64,000 nucleotides of DNA. It comes from Pseudomonadales bacterium. Its GTDB lineage: Bacteria > Pseudomonadota > Gammaproteobacteria > Pseudomonadales > Azotimanducaceae. This document shows positions 43,843-54,336 of the stretch, one piece after another. The notes beneath the pieces were generated by a model. The model was not told where the DNA came from, did not search any database, and worked only from the letters and a program-made list of their open reading frames with translations. How positions within the stretch are numbered: the stretch's first letter is position 1; each line of letters starts with the position of its first letter. The DNA lies in assembly GCA_016779325.1 (NCBI GenBank), contig JADHNU010000004.1:1-64000 (forward strand), written 5' to 3'. The translations under genes and the position numbers were made by a program.

Positions 43843-44847
43843 TTAATCCTTTTGCGTCCGCTGTCGTCGTTGAAAGCGATCCACCGCTTCCTCATGCGCC
43901 TTAAGGGTAACGGAAAACTCCGAGGTGCCGTCGCCCCGGGCGACGAAATAGCGCCAGGGACCCGGCGCTGGCCGCGCCGCCGCTTCCAGGGCCGCACGCC
44001 CGGGAAAGGCAATGGGCGTTGGCGGAAGGCCTCGGCGCCGGTAGCTGTTATAGGGCGTATCCCGGCGCAGATCGGCGCGGGTCAGATCTCCGTTAAAGGC
44101 CGGCCCCAGGCCATAGATTACGCTCACATCGGTCTGCAGGCGCATCCCCTCCCTAAGCCGGTTATGAAACACCCGGGCAACCCGGGGACGATCTGCCGCC
44201 TGCCCCGTTTCCTTCTCCACGAGGGAGGCCAGAATCAGCAGCGCCTCCGGAGACGGCAGCACCTCCGTGGGTTCGCGCTGGGCCCAGGCGGCTTCAAGGA
44301 GCCGGTCCATGCGGGAAGCGGCCTGAGCCAGCAGCGCCAGGGCCGAGGACCCCGCGGTATAAGCATAGCTATCGGGAAAAAAGCGGCCTTCCAGGGACCC
44401 GCTACGCCCAAGCTGCTCAGCCCGCTCGGCCCAGCCGCTTGCCAGCGGGGCACGATCGAGCCGGGGCGCCGCCGTCAAGGCGGCCTCCAGATCGCGAAGG
44501 GTCCAGCCCTCTAGAATTTGAAAAGTCCGCTGGTGGACCTTGCCCTCCCGCACCTGGGTGACCAAGCTCCGCGGCGTGGTTCCGGGAGACAAGCAATATT
44601 CGCCGGCCTTCAGCGCTCGGGCGGCGCCGCTCAGGCGAAGATAGCCCTGGAGCGCCAAACGCGTTGGGGGCGCAAGGCGCGGTGCGAGGCGCGAAGTCAG
44701 CTCCCCTGCGGAGGCGCCCGAAGGAAGGTCAAAGCAAGGCTGAAGGCCATCAGGGAGGGGCGAGGTCAACAGGTGCCAGGCCCCACCAAGCCCAAAGGCG
44801 CCCAGGGCGCCCAGGACGAGAACGCCCCGCCGCCAAGCGCGCCCCAT
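43843..44847 (-). CDS. mltG: Endolytic murein transglycosylase MltG
   Basis: 334 aa. One N-terminal membrane anchor (about 8-25), a LysM-like domain, and the YceG catalytic region with the conserved Glu in LASLVEKETG, then LQTDVSVIYGLG and SYRRRGLPPTPI. Cuts nascent glycan strands at the inner membrane. Lies 4 nt after the fabF stop. pabC, which usually sits between fabF and mltG, is absent. Confidence 0.93.
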   Translation of the reverse strand: MGRAWRRGVLVLGALGAFGLGGAWHLLTSPLPDGLQPCFDLPSGASAGELTSRLAPRLAPPTRLALQGYLRLSGAARALKAGEYCLSPGTTPRSLVTQVREGKVHQRTFQILEGWTLRDLEAALTAAPRLDRAPLASGWAERAEQLGRSGSLEGRFFPDSYAYTAGSSALALLAQAASRMDRLLEAAWAQREPTEVLPSPEALLILASLVEKETGQAADRPRVARVFHNRLREGMRLQTDVSVIYGLGPAFNGDLTRADLRRDTPYNSYRRRGLPPTPIAFPGRAALEAAARPAPGPWRYFVARGDGTSEFSVTLKAHEEAVDRFQRRQRTQKD

Positions 44848-44851
44848 AGGC

Positions 44852-46093
44852 TTAGGAAACGCTGCGGAAGATCAGGGTACCGTTGGTGCCGCCAAAGCCG
44901 AAGGAGTTGCTGAGGGCGGCTTTCACGGACACGTCCCGAGCCGTACCGGGCACGTAATCCAGATCGCACCCTTCCCCGGGGTTTTCCAAATTAATGGTCG
45001 GCGGCAGCACCCCGTCACGGAGCGCGAGGATGCTGAAAATCGCTTCCACGGAGCCGGCGGCCCCCAGAAGGTGGCCAATCATGGATTTTGTGGAGCTCAC
45101 GGCCAGCTCGGGCTTGGCGCCGAATACGGTTTTGATCGCCTGCGTTTCCGCCACATCCCCCTGGGGCGTGGAGGTGCCATGGGCGTTGATGTAGCCTACC
45201 TCGGAGGGATCCATGCCGGCTGAGCGCAGCGCATTGCGCATGGCCGCCACGGCACCGGCGCCATCTTCCGGGGGGCTGGTAATGTGGAACGCATCGCCGC
45301 TCATGCCAAAGCCGGCCAGTTCGGCGTAAATGGTGGCGCCCCGGGCCTTCGCGTGCTCGTACTCTTCAAGGACCACCACCCCGGCGCCATCGCCGAGGAC
45401 GAACCCGTCCCGATCCCGATCCCAGGGCCGGGAGGCTGCGGTGGGGTCGTCATTGCGCTGGGAAAGGGCTTTCATGGAGGAGAACGCCGCCAAAGGGACC
45501 GGGGACGTCGCCATTTCGGCGCCACCGGCCACCATCACATCAACATCGCCGTCGCGAATGAGCCGCCCGGCCATGCCAATGTTATGCGTGCCCGTGGTGC
45601 AGGCCGTCACGATGGCCAGGTTTGGCCCGCGCATGCCATAGCGGATCGACACGTTCCCGGAGATCATATTAATGACGCTGCCCGGAACAAAAAACGGCGA
45701 GACGCGCCGCGGACCGCTTTTAAGCAACGTTTCATGCGTTTTTTCGATGGTACTGATGCCACCAATGCCCGAGCCAATGGCCACCCCGTAGCGATCGCCT
45801 TCCGCTTCGGGAATGTCCGTGAGCCCGGCGTCTTCGATCGCTTGACTGGCCGCTGCCAGGCCGTACTGGACAAAGACGTCAACGCGCCGCGCTTCCTTCG
45901 CGTCCATGTAGCGCGTGGGATCGAAATCCTTCACCGTCGCCGCAAACTGAACGCTGTAGTCGCTGATATCAAAGGTTTCGATGGTGGCGGCGCCGCTTTG
46001 CCCCGCCAGAATGCCGGACCAGGAGCTTGCCACGTCGAGCCCTAGGGGAGACAACATCCCCAAGCCTGTAACTACGACTCGTCTACCGCTCAT
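44852..46093 (-). CDS. fabF: 3-oxoacyl-[ACP] synthase II
   Basis: 413 aa condensing enzyme of type II fatty-acid synthesis. Catalytic Cys in [12 protein letters not shown], His in [11 protein letters not shown], Lys/His in [14 protein letters not shown]. The ATG at 46093 follows AGGAG; a longer frame adds a leader without SD. 151 nt separate it from acpP, with two hairpins. Confidence 0.96.
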   Translation of the reverse strand: MSGRRVVVTGLGMLSPLGLDVASSWSGILAGQSGAATIETFDISDYSVQFAATVKDFDPTRYMDAKEARRVDVFVQYGLAAASQAIEDAGLTDIPEAEGDRYGVAIGSGIGGISTIEKTHETLLKSGPRRVSPFFVPGSVINMISGNVSIRYGMRGPNLAIVTACTTGTHNIGMAGRLIRDGDVDVMVAGGAEMATSPVPLAAFSSMKALSQRNDDPTAASRPWDRDRDGFVLGDGAGVVVLEEYEHAKARGATIYAELAGFGMSGDAFHITSPPEDGAGAVAAMRNALRSAGMDPSEVGYINAHGTSTPQGDVAETQAIKTVFGAKPELAVSSTKSMIGHLLGAAGSVEAIFSILALRDGVLPPTINLENPGEGCDLDYVPGTARDVSVKAALSNSFGFGGTNGTLIFRSVS

Positions 46094-46125
46094 GGGGTGT
46101 CTCCTGTAGGCGCCAAAAGGTTTGC

Positions 46126-46194
46126 TCAAGCCTTAGGCTTGAACAGGACGCGGAAGAACAAAAACATCGTCGCCCCGAGGCGCCCATGGCGCCT
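46126..46194 (-). other. Two hairpins in the acpP-fabF spacer
   Basis: TCAAGCC-TTA-GGCTTGA (46126-46142) and AGGCGCC-CAT-GGCGCCT (46178-46194) are perfect 7-bp stems. On the minus strand a T5 run follows the second stem after 12 nt. They could partly terminate or process the transcript so that acpP mRNA is made in excess of fabF. Confidence 0.45.
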
Positions 46195-46244
46195 GGGCGT
46201 GCAGCGGCACCCCCCCCGGCTTGCCGCTGCCCTTACGGTTTTTA

Positions 46245-46481
46245 CTACTGATGCGCGAGAACGTAATCGATCGCTTCGCGAACCGTCGTAATCTTTTCGG
46301 CTTCTTCGTCAGGAATTTCCGTTTCAAATTCCTCTTCTAGAGCCATCACGAGTTCTACGGTGTCGAGGGAATCGGCACCAAGATCTTCAACGAAAGAAGC
46401 GTCGTCACTGACTTCGTCTTCCTTCACCCCCAGCTGCTCGCAGATCAGTTTCTTGACCCGTTCTTCAACGCTGCTGCTCAT
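46245..46481 (-). CDS. acpP: Acyl carrier protein
   Basis: 78 aa, acidic. The phosphopantetheine Ser is in [12 protein letters not shown]. The ATG at 46481 gives the usual N-terminus ([12 protein letters not shown]); a longer frame upstream has no SD. Carries the growing acyl chain for FabD, FabG and FabF around it. Confidence 0.97.
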   Translation of the reverse strand: MSSSVEERVKKLICEQLGVKEDEVSDDASFVEDLGADSLDTVELVMALEEEFETEIPDEEAEKITTVREAIDYVLAHQ

Positions 46482-46573
46482 CTGAAAGCTAACTCCCAAG
46501 TGTCGAGGCGGCGCCACGATGCGTCGCAAGTTTAGTGGAACGATTTAGCGCCCTTCAAGCTGGCGCGATGCCT

Positions 46574-47305
46574 CTAATTCATGTACAGACCGCCGTTGAT
46601 GGCGATGGTCTCCCCGGTAATATAGCCCGCCCCGTCGCTCGCAAGGAACGCCACCAGGGCAGCCACTTCCGAGGCGGCCCCGAAGCGCCCGAGGGCAATC
46701 GCCGAGCGAAGGTTTTCGGTCACCTCCTCCCCAAGGCCAGCGGTCATTTCCGTCTCAATGAACCCCGGGGCCACGGCATTCACCGTAATCCCGCGGCTAC
46801 CGACTTCCTGCGCCAGGGCCCGGGTGAAGCCTTCCACGGCGCCCTTCGAGGCCGCGTAGTTGGCTTGCCCCGCATTGCCGCGCCGAGCAATCACGGACGA
46901 CAAGTTGATGATGCGTCCAAAGCGCGCCTTCATCATGCCCCGAAGGAGCGGCTTGGTCACACGAAATAGTCCGTTGGCGTTGGTATCCATAACCTTCACC
47001 CACTGCTCCACGGACATACGCAGCATGAGATTATCCTGCGTAATGCCGGCGTTATTCACGAGCACAAGGGGGGCACCCAGCGTCGCTTCCACGGCTTTGA
47101 GGGCCTCGGCGACGGAGTCGTCGCTCTCAAGGTTCATCTCCAGCCCGAGATGTTCGGCGCCAAGGGCTTGACCAATGGCCGCCGCCCCCGCTTCCGAGGT
47201 GGCCGTGCCGGCTACGCGAAAACCCGCGTCGGCCAGGGCAATCGCAATGGCCGCGCCAATACCCCGGCTTGCGCCCGTAACAAGGGCCACTTTCGCTTCG
47301 GTCAT
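46574..47305 (-). CDS. fabG: 3-oxoacyl-[ACP] reductase
   Basis: 243 aa NADPH-dependent SDR. VTGASRGIGAAIA, NNAGIT, and Ser-Tyr-Lys in SSVIARRGNAGQANYAASKG. The ATG at 47305 overlaps the fabD stop by 4 nt (coupled translation). Ends in TAG. Confidence 0.96.
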   Translation of the reverse strand: MTEAKVALVTGASRGIGAAIAIALADAGFRVAGTATSEAGAAAIGQALGAEHLGLEMNLESDDSVAEALKAVEATLGAPLVLVNNAGITQDNLMLRMSVEQWVKVMDTNANGLFRVTKPLLRGMMKARFGRIINLSSVIARRGNAGQANYAASKGAVEGFTRALAQEVGSRGITVNAVAPGFIETEMTAGLGEEVTENLRSAIALGRFGAASEVAALVAFLASDGAGYITGETIAINGGLYMN

Positions 47306-48243
47306 GCCGATGCTCCGAGGGCCTCGCAGGTTTTCGCAAGGGCGTCCGGCGTGCCCGTCGCGTGACAGGTAATCGCTTTGTCGATCCGACGCACCATGGT
47401 GGCTAAGACCGCACCGGGGCCACACTCCACCATCGCGGTGATGCCGGCATCGGCCATGGCTTGTACGCTCTTGGTCCACTGTACCGGTGCGGATAGCTGC
47501 GCAAGTAGCTGCGCCTCCAGAGCAGAGGGATCCTGCGTGGGCGCGGCGGTGACATTCTGAAAGACCGGCACGGCGGCAGGCTGGAACGTCACTGCGGCCA
47601 GATCGGCGCGGAAAGCCTCGGCCGCCGGGGCCATCAGGGCGCTGTGGAACGGACCGCTTACGCGAAGTCCCAGGGCGCGCTTGGCGCCACGGGCTTTGCA
47701 TGCTTCGATGGCGCGCTCCACGGCGGCGGCATGGCCCGCAATCACAATTTGCCCCGGGGCGTTGTAATTTGCGGCGGCCACCACCTCGTCCCCAGCGGCT
47801 TCCGCGCAGGCCTGCGCCACGGCGTCGTCATCGAGGCCCAAAATGGCGGCCATGGTGCCCTGCCCCTCGGGCACGGCCTCGGCCATGAGCAAGCCCCGGC
47901 GCCGCACCAGACGGACCGCGTCAACAAGGCTCAGGGACCCGGCGGCGACGAGCGCGGCATATTCGCCCAAGCTGTGGCCAGCCACGGCCAGGGGCGCAAG
48001 GTCCACTTCCCCTTGCAGCACCCGCAAGGCGGCGATGGAGGCGGTGAGCAGTACGGGCTGGGTTTGCTCCGTGGCGTCCAGGCGCTCCGCCGGCCCCTCG
48101 GACGCCAGCCCCCAGAGGTCGAGGTCGATGGCGTCACTGGCTTCCGCGAAGGTTTCCCGAACCGACGGGAAAGCCTCAGCAAGCGCGTCAAGCATGCCAA
48201 CGCTCTGAGCCCCCTGGCCCGGAAAAACTAAGGCGTAACCCAT
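47302..48243 (-). CDS. fabD: Malonyl-CoA:ACP transacylase
   Basis: 313 aa. FPGQGAQSVGM, nucleophilic Ser in GHSLGEYAAL, catalytic His in VSGPFHSALM, and NVTA. Follows rpmF by only 9 nt; plsX and fabH, which often lie between them, are not there. Confidence 0.96.
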   Translation of the reverse strand: MGYALVFPGQGAQSVGMLDALAEAFPSVRETFAEASDAIDLDLWGLASEGPAERLDATEQTQPVLLTASIAALRVLQGEVDLAPLAVAGHSLGEYAALVAAGSLSLVDAVRLVRRRGLLMAEAVPEGQGTMAAILGLDDDAVAQACAEAAGDEVVAAANYNAPGQIVIAGHAAAVERAIEACKARGAKRALGLRVSGPFHSALMAPAAEAFRADLAAVTFQPAAVPVFQNVTAAPTQDPSALEAQLLAQLSAPVQWTKSVQAMADAGITAMVECGPGAVLATMVRRIDKAITCHATGTPDALAKTCEALGASA

Positions 48244-48252
48244 GGCTTCGAC

Positions 48253-48432
48253 TTAGTCGTCTTTGCCGTTGGTAACCTTGCGACCGCGGTAGAAGCCATC
48301 CGCGGAAACGTGGTGCCGACGGTGCGTCTCACCGGTGGTGGCATCGGTGGACAGGGTCGGACCCGTGAGCGCATCGTGCGCCCGACGCATGCCGCGCTTG
48401 GAACGGGTTTTACGGTTTTGTTGAACGGCCAT
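48253..48432 (-). CDS. rpmF: Ribosomal protein bL32
   Basis: 59 aa. The N-terminus [20 protein letters not shown] is classical bL32. The ATG at 48432 has AGGAG upstream; an upstream in-frame start would add 14 residues that do not belong. No zinc-binding Cys pairs (the 'C-minus' form, usual in gammaproteobacteria). It follows yceD by 48 nt. Confidence 0.96.
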   Translation of the reverse strand: MAVQQNRKTRSKRGMRRAHDALTGPTLSTDATTGETHRRHHVSADGFYRGRKVTNGKDD

Positions 48433-48480
48433 GGTACGCCTACTCCTTCGCGTAAGGTCGGCTCCCGCCGACAAGAAAAC

Positions 48481-49017
48481 CTATTCCGGAGGCAGCTCCC
48501 CGGTTTTTAACTGGGCCAGGGCCGCGAAGGGGTTCTCCCGCTTCTTCGGCGCTTCCGGCTCCGCTGCCTGCTGGCTTGCCATTACCCACAGTGCTTCCGC
48601 ATAGGGGCAGGGCTCGGCCTGCGCCGCACAAGGGCGCTCGGGCAAGGCCAGCAACAAATCATCCTCAAACACGTCCGCCAAGGGAACCTTCTTCCCTTCC
48701 AGAGTGATCGGATCCCGGTGCCCCGCATACTGGGCTTGAGCCGCTTCATCCCGCAGCACCACCAGGTCGACCCGAACCTCAAGCGCCAGGGCTTCCTCAC
48801 GCTCACAGTTCGCGCAGCGCTGACGCCCGTCAAGACGCACTGTCGCTTCCACGCAGGGCCGCCCCTGCTCATCGCGAAAGAAGTGGGCGTCCACCGCCAC
48901 CATACCGCCAGCGCCCGCCGGGCCCAGGGCCTCGGCAATGCGGGGGAAATCGGCAAGGGATACGCGCACCGTGTACTGAGCGTCTTCTCGGGCTAAGCGA
49001 TAGGGTTCAAGCACCAC
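48481..49017 (-). CDS. yceD: YceD (DUF177) family protein, 23S rRNA accumulation protein
   Basis: 178 aa. Central CxxC in QRCANCEREEAL and the acidic FEDDLLLALPERPC motif place it in DUF177/YceD, which is always next to rpmF and promotes 23S rRNA accumulation. The start is uncertain: the frame opens with two consecutive GTG codons and only a weak SD. Divergent from maf. Confidence 0.88.
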   Translation of the reverse strand: MVLEPYRLAREDAQYTVRVSLADFPRIAEALGPAGAGGMVAVDAHFFRDEQGRPCVEATVRLDGRQRCANCEREEALALEVRVDLVVLRDEAAQAQYAGHRDPITLEGKKVPLADVFEDDLLLALPERPCAAQAEPCPYAEALWVMASQQAAEPEAPKKRENPFAALAQLKTGELPPE

Positions 49018-49147
49018 GGTCGCAGGCCCTCGGCTAAACAGGCGCGCAATAATAGGGATGGGCTAAAGCTCTGTCAAAGGGCCAGGGCCCGCCGTTGCCC
49101 ATGTTAAGCTTTTGAGCTGGCTGGCAAATTTCACGAGGTTTGGCGCC

Positions 49148-49768
49148 TTGGTCCCCTTTCTTTTACTTGCGTCCCGCTCCCCCCACCGGGCCGCTGTCCT
49201 CGAGCGCCTGGGCGCGCCCTTTCTTACCGCCGACAGCCAGGTCGATGAAACGCCCCGGCCCGGCGAACGCCCCCCTACCCGGGCGGCGCGCCTTGCCCTA
49301 GAAAAGGCCCAGCGGGTGGCCGATGCCTGGGCCGGGCCTGGGGCCGCGCTGGTCATCGGCGGCGACCAGGTCGCCCATGACGAGGGAGAGATTTTGCGCA
49401 AGCCCGGCACCCTGGAGCGCGCGCGAGCCCATCTCCTGCGCAGCCGGGGACGCTGGCTGACCTTTGAGAGCGCGCTCGCCGTGGTCCATAGCGAAAGCGG
49501 CGAATGCCAGACCGGCCAATGTTCGGTGCGGGTGCGCTTTGCCAACCTAACGAAGGGGGAAATCGACGCCTACCTCGCTCAGGAGCAGCCCCTGGACGCC
49601 GCCGGCGCCCTTTACTCCGAGAAACTGGGTGCGGTCCTTCTCGATCGTTGGGAGGGCGCGGATCCCTCAGCCTTGATCGGACTTCCCCTTCATCTATTAC
49701 ATCGCCTCACGAAAGCCCAGGGCTGGCCCCTCCTCGGGACGTCCTGGCCCCCCGTGCCTAGCGCCTAG
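49148..49768 (+). CDS. Maf-family nucleoside triphosphate pyrophosphatase (YceF type)
   Basis: 206 aa from the TTG at 49148. LLASRSPHRAAVLERLG, the RAARLALEKAQ segment, VIGGDQVAHDEGEILRKPG and ALYSEKLGAVLL are the Maf motifs. The YceF subgroup prefers m7GTP and related nucleotides, and its place divergent from yceD-rpmF supports that subgroup. The TTG is preferred because GAGG lies 9 nt before it; a TTG at 49112 is in frame but adds 12 unconserved residues. Stop overlaps rluC through CTAG. Confidence 0.85.
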   Translation: MVPFLLLASRSPHRAAVLERLGAPFLTADSQVDETPRPGERPPTRAARLALEKAQRVADAWAGPGAALVIGGDQVAHDEGEILRKPGTLERARAHLLRSRGRWLTFESALAVVHSESGECQTGQCSVRVRFANLTKGEIDAYLAQEQPLDAAGALYSEKLGAVLLDRWEGADPSALIGLPLHLLHRLTKAQGWPLLGTSWPPVPSA

Positions 49769-50745
49769 GACGCCTGCCGAAGGGCTTTGATCAGGGCGGC
49801 AAGATCGTCGGGGAGGGGGGCTTCAAAGCGCCAGGGGGGCTGCTCCGGATCCCGATGGGGGATCGTGAGGGCGTGGGCATGCAGGGCAAGGCGAGGCACG
49901 GGGACGGCCCCCAGCGCCGTACGCAGCTCGGGGGGAGCATATTTCTCATCCCCCAGAATGGGAAACCCAGCGTGAGCGAGATGGACTCGAAGCTGATGGG
50001 TCCGCCCCGTCTCGGGCATCAGCTGAAGCACCGTGGCCGTCGCCAAGCGCTCTCCGAGCGTAACCTCCGTCCGCGCGGGCTTGCCCGCTTGGGCGACGCG
50101 CACAAAACGCTCCCCATTGGCCGCGAGCACCCGCTCTAGGGGCGCCTCAAGGCGGCGCAAGGTCCGTGGCCAGGCCCCCGCCACCACAGCGAGATAGCGC
50201 TTCGTCACGTGCCGCTCCCGAAAGGCCGCCTGCAAATAACGCAAGGCAGCCCGCCGTTTGGCCAGTACGAGCACGCCGGAGGTATCCCGGTCGAGGCGAT
50301 GGGCCAGGGCGAGGGCTGGCGCCTCAGGCCAGGGACTCAGGGCTTCAAGGACGCCAAAGCGCACCCCGCTTCCCCCGTGGGCCGCGAAGCCGGGCGGCTT
50401 GGCCAGCACGAGAAGGTCCCGATCCTCAAAAATCACCGCGGCCTCGAGGCGCGTGCGCACGGCACGGGGTACCACGGGCGTCTCCGTCACCTCCCGCTGA
50501 TGGGGAGGAATGCGGAGTTTCTGCCCCGCAGCCACCCTCGTGGTCACCTTAACCCGGCCCCCATCGAGGCGCACCTCGCCTTTCCGCACCATGGCGTAGA
50601 TACGGCTTTTAGGCACGGACTTCAGCAGTCGCAAAAGCACATTATCGACGCGCTGCCCCGTCTCCCCGGCGTCAATTTCGTAGAGCCGGGCCTGGTGCCG
50701 CTCAGCCGCCCCTGCGGGATTGTTTTTCCCTTTCGATTGAGTCAC
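49765..50745 (-). CDS. rluC: 23S rRNA pseudouridine synthase RluC
   Basis: 326 aa. S4 RNA-binding domain (RVDNVLLRLLKSVPKSRIYAMVRKGEVRLD, here about 32-61) and catalytic Asp in HRLDRDTSGVLVLAK, then PETGRTHQLRVH. RluC modifies U955, U2504 and U2580 of E. coli 23S rRNA. GTG start. Divergent from rne across a 492-bp region, the standard gammaproteobacterial arrangement. Confidence 0.93.
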   Translation of the reverse strand: MTQSKGKNNPAGAAERHQARLYEIDAGETGQRVDNVLLRLLKSVPKSRIYAMVRKGEVRLDGGRVKVTTRVAAGQKLRIPPHQREVTETPVVPRAVRTRLEAAVIFEDRDLLVLAKPPGFAAHGGSGVRFGVLEALSPWPEAPALALAHRLDRDTSGVLVLAKRRAALRYLQAAFRERHVTKRYLAVVAGAWPRTLRRLEAPLERVLAANGERFVRVAQAGKPARTEVTLGERLATATVLQLMPETGRTHQLRVHLAHAGFPILGDEKYAPPELRTALGAVPVPRLALHAHALTIPHRDPEQPPWRFEAPLPDDLAALIKALRQAS

Positions 50746-51237
50746 TTAAAAAACCCTGTTAACCTCGCCTCAAGGTCAGCCGCGGCGCTCGCTCCAGTAA
50801 TGGATCGCAGAGCCGCCCCGTGTTCGCCTGACCCGCCGCCGCTGAGCGCGCCTAGCGCCGCGTCGGAATGGAACACGCCAGGGCCTCGGCCCGGCTACGC
50901 CGGTAGCAGCGAATTCGATGCTATCGATTAAATAAGAGTACACGCGCTGGCGCTTGGATGCGCGGCGTTAACGGATAGTGCGCAGGCCGCGATGAGCCGC
51001 GGCCGCCGGTAAGCGAACTTCTCGAGCACGTGATTGTTTCGAGGCCCCTGCTGCCCGCCTTCGGCAACCAGGTGTGCCCGTGCTTGAATCTCGCGCAGTG
51101 CGGGGCCTCTCGTGCCCCCAATGGTGTTGCGTTGCGCCCCTGGCCCAATGCCCCCGCCCCTGCAAACCGGGTCTCGCCTTCGAGCCTGAGCCCTACCCTA
51201 ACGCCCACCCCGCCACGCCCTCACTTGAGTGCACAGC
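50746..51237 (+). promoter_or_regulatory. rluC-rne divergent region and long rne 5' leader
   Basis: 492 bp without a gene. It must hold promoters for rluC and rne. An AT-rich patch (CTATCGATTAAATAAGAG around 50920-50938) is the best promoter candidate for rne, which would give a leader of about 290 nt. In E. coli the rne leader folds into hairpins through which RNase E controls its own mRNA; a similar role is likely here. I see no ORF, tRNA or riboswitch. Confidence 0.5.
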
Positions 51238-54200
51238 ATGAAAAGGATGTTGATTAACGCCACCCAACCCGAAGAGCTTCGGGTTGCGCTGGTCGATGGG
51301 CAAAAGCTTTACGATCTCGATATCGAATCCCGCATGCGGGTTCAAACCAAAGCCAATATTTACAAAGCGCGCATCACGCGTGTCGAGCCCAGCCTCGAAG
51401 CCGCCTTCGTGGATTACGGCGCAGACCGCCACGGCTTCCTTCCCCTGAAGGAAATCGCCCGGGAATACTTCCAAAAGCGCGGCGGTGATGGGGAAGGCCG
51501 CACGTCCATCACGGACCTTGTGAAGGAAGGCCAGGAACTCATTGTCCAGGTCGACAAGGAAGAACGGGGCACGAAAGGCGCCGCCCTCACCACCTTTGTT
51601 TCCCTTGCGGGACGTTACTTGGTGCTCATGCCCAACAATCCTCGGGCCGGCGGCATCTCCCGCCGAATTGAAGGGGAAGAGCGCGATCTGCTGCGGGAAG
51701 CCATGAGCGGCCTGGTGATCCCCGAGGGCATGGGGGTCATCATTCGCACCGCCGGGGTCGGCCGGAGCAGCGAGGAACTCCAGTGGGATCTGGACTACCT
51801 CTGCCAAATCTGGGAGGCCATCGGCCGGGCCGTGGAGGAGAACCCCGCGCCCCAGCTCATCTATCAAGAAAACAACGTCATCCTGCGGGCCATTCGAGAC
51901 TACCTCCGCCAGGACATCGGGGAAGTGCTCATCGACTCCGCCGATGCGCACCGGCAAGCCCTCGAATTCATCCAGCAGGTGATGCCCAGCTACGAAAGCC
52001 GCATTAAGCGTTACGAAGATCCGGTCCCCCTGTTCTCGCGTTATCAGATCGAGACGCAAATCGAGACGGCTTTCCAGCGGGAAGTCCGTCTCCCCAGCGG
52101 CGGCGCCATCGTGATCGACCCCACGGAGGCCCTCGTCTCCATTGATATCAACTCGGCCCGGGCCACCCGCGGGGCCGACATCGAAGAAACGGCGCTCAAT
52201 ACCAATCTCGAAGCGGCGGAAGAAATCGCCCGGCAACTGCGCCTCCGGGATATGGGCGGCCTCATCGTTATCGACTTCATCGATATGAACGCCACGCGGA
52301 ATCAGCGCGCCGTGGAAAACCGCATGCGCGACGCCCTTGAGGCCGATCGTGCCCGGGTTCAGGTGGGTCGGATTTCCCGCTTCGGGCTCATGGAAATGTC
52401 CCGCCAGCGTCTTCGCCCTTCCCTAGAGGAAACGACCGCGATCATCTGCCCCCGCTGCACGGGCCAGGGCGTTATACGGAACGTCCGTTCCCTCGCCCTC
52501 TCCGTACTTCGCATTCTGGAAGAGGAAACGCTGAAGGAGCGCAGCGCAGGCGTACGCGCCATCGTACCGGTGCCCATCGCGTCCTTCCTGCTGAACGAGA
52601 AGCGGAGCGATATCACGGCTATCGAAGCGCGCAATGGGGTGCGCATTATGATTGTGCCGAACCCCAACATGGAAACGCCTCATTTTGAGGTGGTGCGCAT
52701 TCGCGACGACCAAGTTGAGGCCCTCCTCTCCCAGGAGAGTCATGAAGTTGCGGAAGCGGTCCTTGAGGCCAGCACGGAGAATGGCTACGAAGCGCCCCCC
52801 GTGCCGGAAGCGCAAGACGCCATTGTGAAATCCGTTGCGCCCCAGCAACCGGCCCCGGCCCCGGCGCCCGCTGAAGTCGCTCCGGTCCCGGCGGCCGCGC
52901 CAGCGGCGCCCGTTACCGCCGCTTCGGCGAACCAGGGTGGGTTCCTCGGCCGCTGGCTGAAGAGTCTGTTCGGTGCACCGGCCGCTGCCGAGGCACCGGC
53001 GCCAACCCCGGCTGCGGACGCAGAGAAGAACGAAGCCAACGAAGAGGGCGAAGAGAACCGTAATCGGAGCACAAACCGCCAGCGCGGCGGCCGCAACCGT
53101 CGTCGCGGGGATAGCCGTCCCCGTCGCTCGGCCCGCAACGCCGAGGAGCAAGACAACGGCGACGAAGCCGCCCAGGCCGAAGAGCAGGAGAGCCGCGGGA
53201 ATCGCCGGCGGCGCGGGCGCCGTCGCGACGACGCACCGTCCCAGGACGATGCGGCCCAGGATGAAACTGCGCTGCAGGAGGATCCGGCGCCGCAGGGCGG
53301 AAATGATGAGGACGGTGCGCAGGATGAGGAAGGCAATCGCCGTCGCCGTCGCCGTCGCCGGGGGGGACGGGGACGCCGCCGGGGCCAGGAAGGGAGCGGC
53401 GAGGCCGACGGTAATACGGACGACGATGGCAACGCCCTGGACGACGACGAGGACGGCCAGCAAGACGACAACGAAAGCGATGACAGTGAGCTGACCCCGC
53501 CCGCGGAGGCGCACGTGCCGCCGGAAAACAGCCGCCGCCGTCCCCGCCGTAGTCGCGGTCGCGGCCGCAGCGCAAGCCAGAGCGAAGGCGACGCCGACGT
53601 CGCGGTCGATGCCACTGCTGACGCGGTAGCCGAGGCCCCCGAAGCAGCCACCGCGGCGGACAACGCCCCGGAGGCGACAGTCGAGATTGCCGCAGAGGCG
53701 CCTGCCGCCGAAGCCGCGCCGGTCCCGGAAGCGGCTGCGGAGGCCGCTGCCGAAGTCGCCGAGGCGATTGTCACTGACGAGGTAACGGCTACCGCTGACG
53801 AGACCGCTGAGCCGGCCCCAGAAGCCGCGGAAGAAGCGCAAGCCGCGGAAGAGGCGCAAGCCGCGGAAGAAGCGCAGGGCACACCTGAGCCCGAGGCTGC
53901 GCCCCAGGCGGAAACCATCCAGCCGGCCCAGGGTGCGCTTGCACTCGACGCAAGCGCGGCTACCGAGGACGCCGAACCGGAAGCTGAACCCGCAGCGCTG
54001 GCCGCGGAAGAAGGGGAAGCTGCAGAAACGGTCGAGGCAGTGGAAGCGCTAGAACCCGAGACGGTGACGGCTGAAACCCTGCCTGCGGTTGAGGCATCGG
54101 TGGCCGCTCCCGCTGCAGCGCCGGTAGACGCTGGCAGCCCCGGCCGCGCCGCCAACGATCCTCGGAATCCGGGGCAGGATCAGCGTCCCATGGTGAGCAT

Positions 54201-54333
54201 CGAAAGCGCAGCCCCGACCCGGGCTCAGCGCCCCGCGGTCACCAAGACGCCGGAGCCCATCGCCCCACTGGAAATCATCCCCAGTGCTCGGGCAGCGAAC
54301 GATCCGCGAGCGCAGCGCAGCGCAGCGGAGTAA
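51238..54333 (+). CDS. rne: Ribonuclease E
   Basis: 1031 aa. The catalytic half (1-510) has the S1 domain, catalytic Asp residues in [13 protein letters not shown] and [14 protein letters not shown], and the zinc-link [11 protein letters not shown]. The C-terminal half (about 520-1031) is low complexity: an acidic/Arg-rich stretch with an [16 protein letters not shown] block, then a very long Ala/Glu-rich tail ending in [15 protein letters not shown]. This tail is the degradosome scaffold and RNA-binding region. The ATG at 51238 begins the conserved [13 protein letters not shown]. Bidirectional terminator follows. Confidence 0.96.
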   Translation: MKRMLINATQPEELRVALVDGQKLYDLDIESRMRVQTKANIYKARITRVEPSLEAAFVDYGADRHGFLPLKEIAREYFQKRGGDGEGRTSITDLVKEGQELIVQVDKEERGTKGAALTTFVSLAGRYLVLMPNNPRAGGISRRIEGEERDLLREAMSGLVIPEGMGVIIRTAGVGRSSEELQWDLDYLCQIWEAIGRAVEENPAPQLIYQENNVILRAIRDYLRQDIGEVLIDSADAHRQALEFIQQVMPSYESRIKRYEDPVPLFSRYQIETQIETAFQREVRLPSGGAIVIDPTEALVSIDINSARATRGADIEETALNTNLEAAEEIARQLRLRDMGGLIVIDFIDMNATRNQRAVENRMRDALEADRARVQVGRISRFGLMEMSRQRLRPSLEETTAIICPRCTGQGVIRNVRSLALSVLRILEEETLKERSAGVRAIVPVPIASFLLNEKRSDITAIEARNGVRIMIVPNPNMETPHFEVVRIRDDQVEALLSQESHEVAEAVLEASTENGYEAPPVPEAQDAIVKSVAPQQPAPAPAPAEVAPVPAAAPAAPVTAASANQGGFLGRWLKSLFGAPAAAEAPAPTPAADAEKNEANEEGEENRNRSTNRQRGGRNRRRGDSRPRRSARNAEEQDNGDEAAQAEEQESRGNRRRRGRRRDDAPSQDDAAQDETALQEDPAPQGGNDEDGAQDEEGNRRRRRRRRGGRGRRRGQEGSGEADGNTDDDGNALDDDEDGQQDDNESDDSELTPPAEAHVPPENSRRRPRRSRGRGRSASQSEGDADVAVDATADAVAEAPEAATAADNAPEATVEIAAEAPAAEAAPVPEAAAEAAAEVAEAIVTDEVTATADETAEPAPEAAEEAQAAEEAQAAEEAQGTPEPEAAPQAETIQPAQGALALDASAATEDAEPEAEPAALAAEEGEAAETVEAVEALEPETVTAETLPAVEASVAAPAAAPVDAGSPGRAANDPRNPGQDQRPMVSIESAAPTRAQRPAVTKTPEPIAPLEIIPSARAANDPRAQRSAAE
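53824..53877 (+). repeat. Three tandem 18-bp repeats in rne
   Basis: Three in-frame 18-bp units encode AAEEAQ three times, differing only at third positions. The number could vary between strains. Confidence 0.85.
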
Positions 54334-54336
54334 GTC

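Noticed and set aside
52423-54155. Long minus-strand frames of 456-478 codons antisense to rne
   Set aside because: Ser/Ala/Arg-rich low-complexity translation is the expected shadow of the repetitive rne tail; no SD or motifs.
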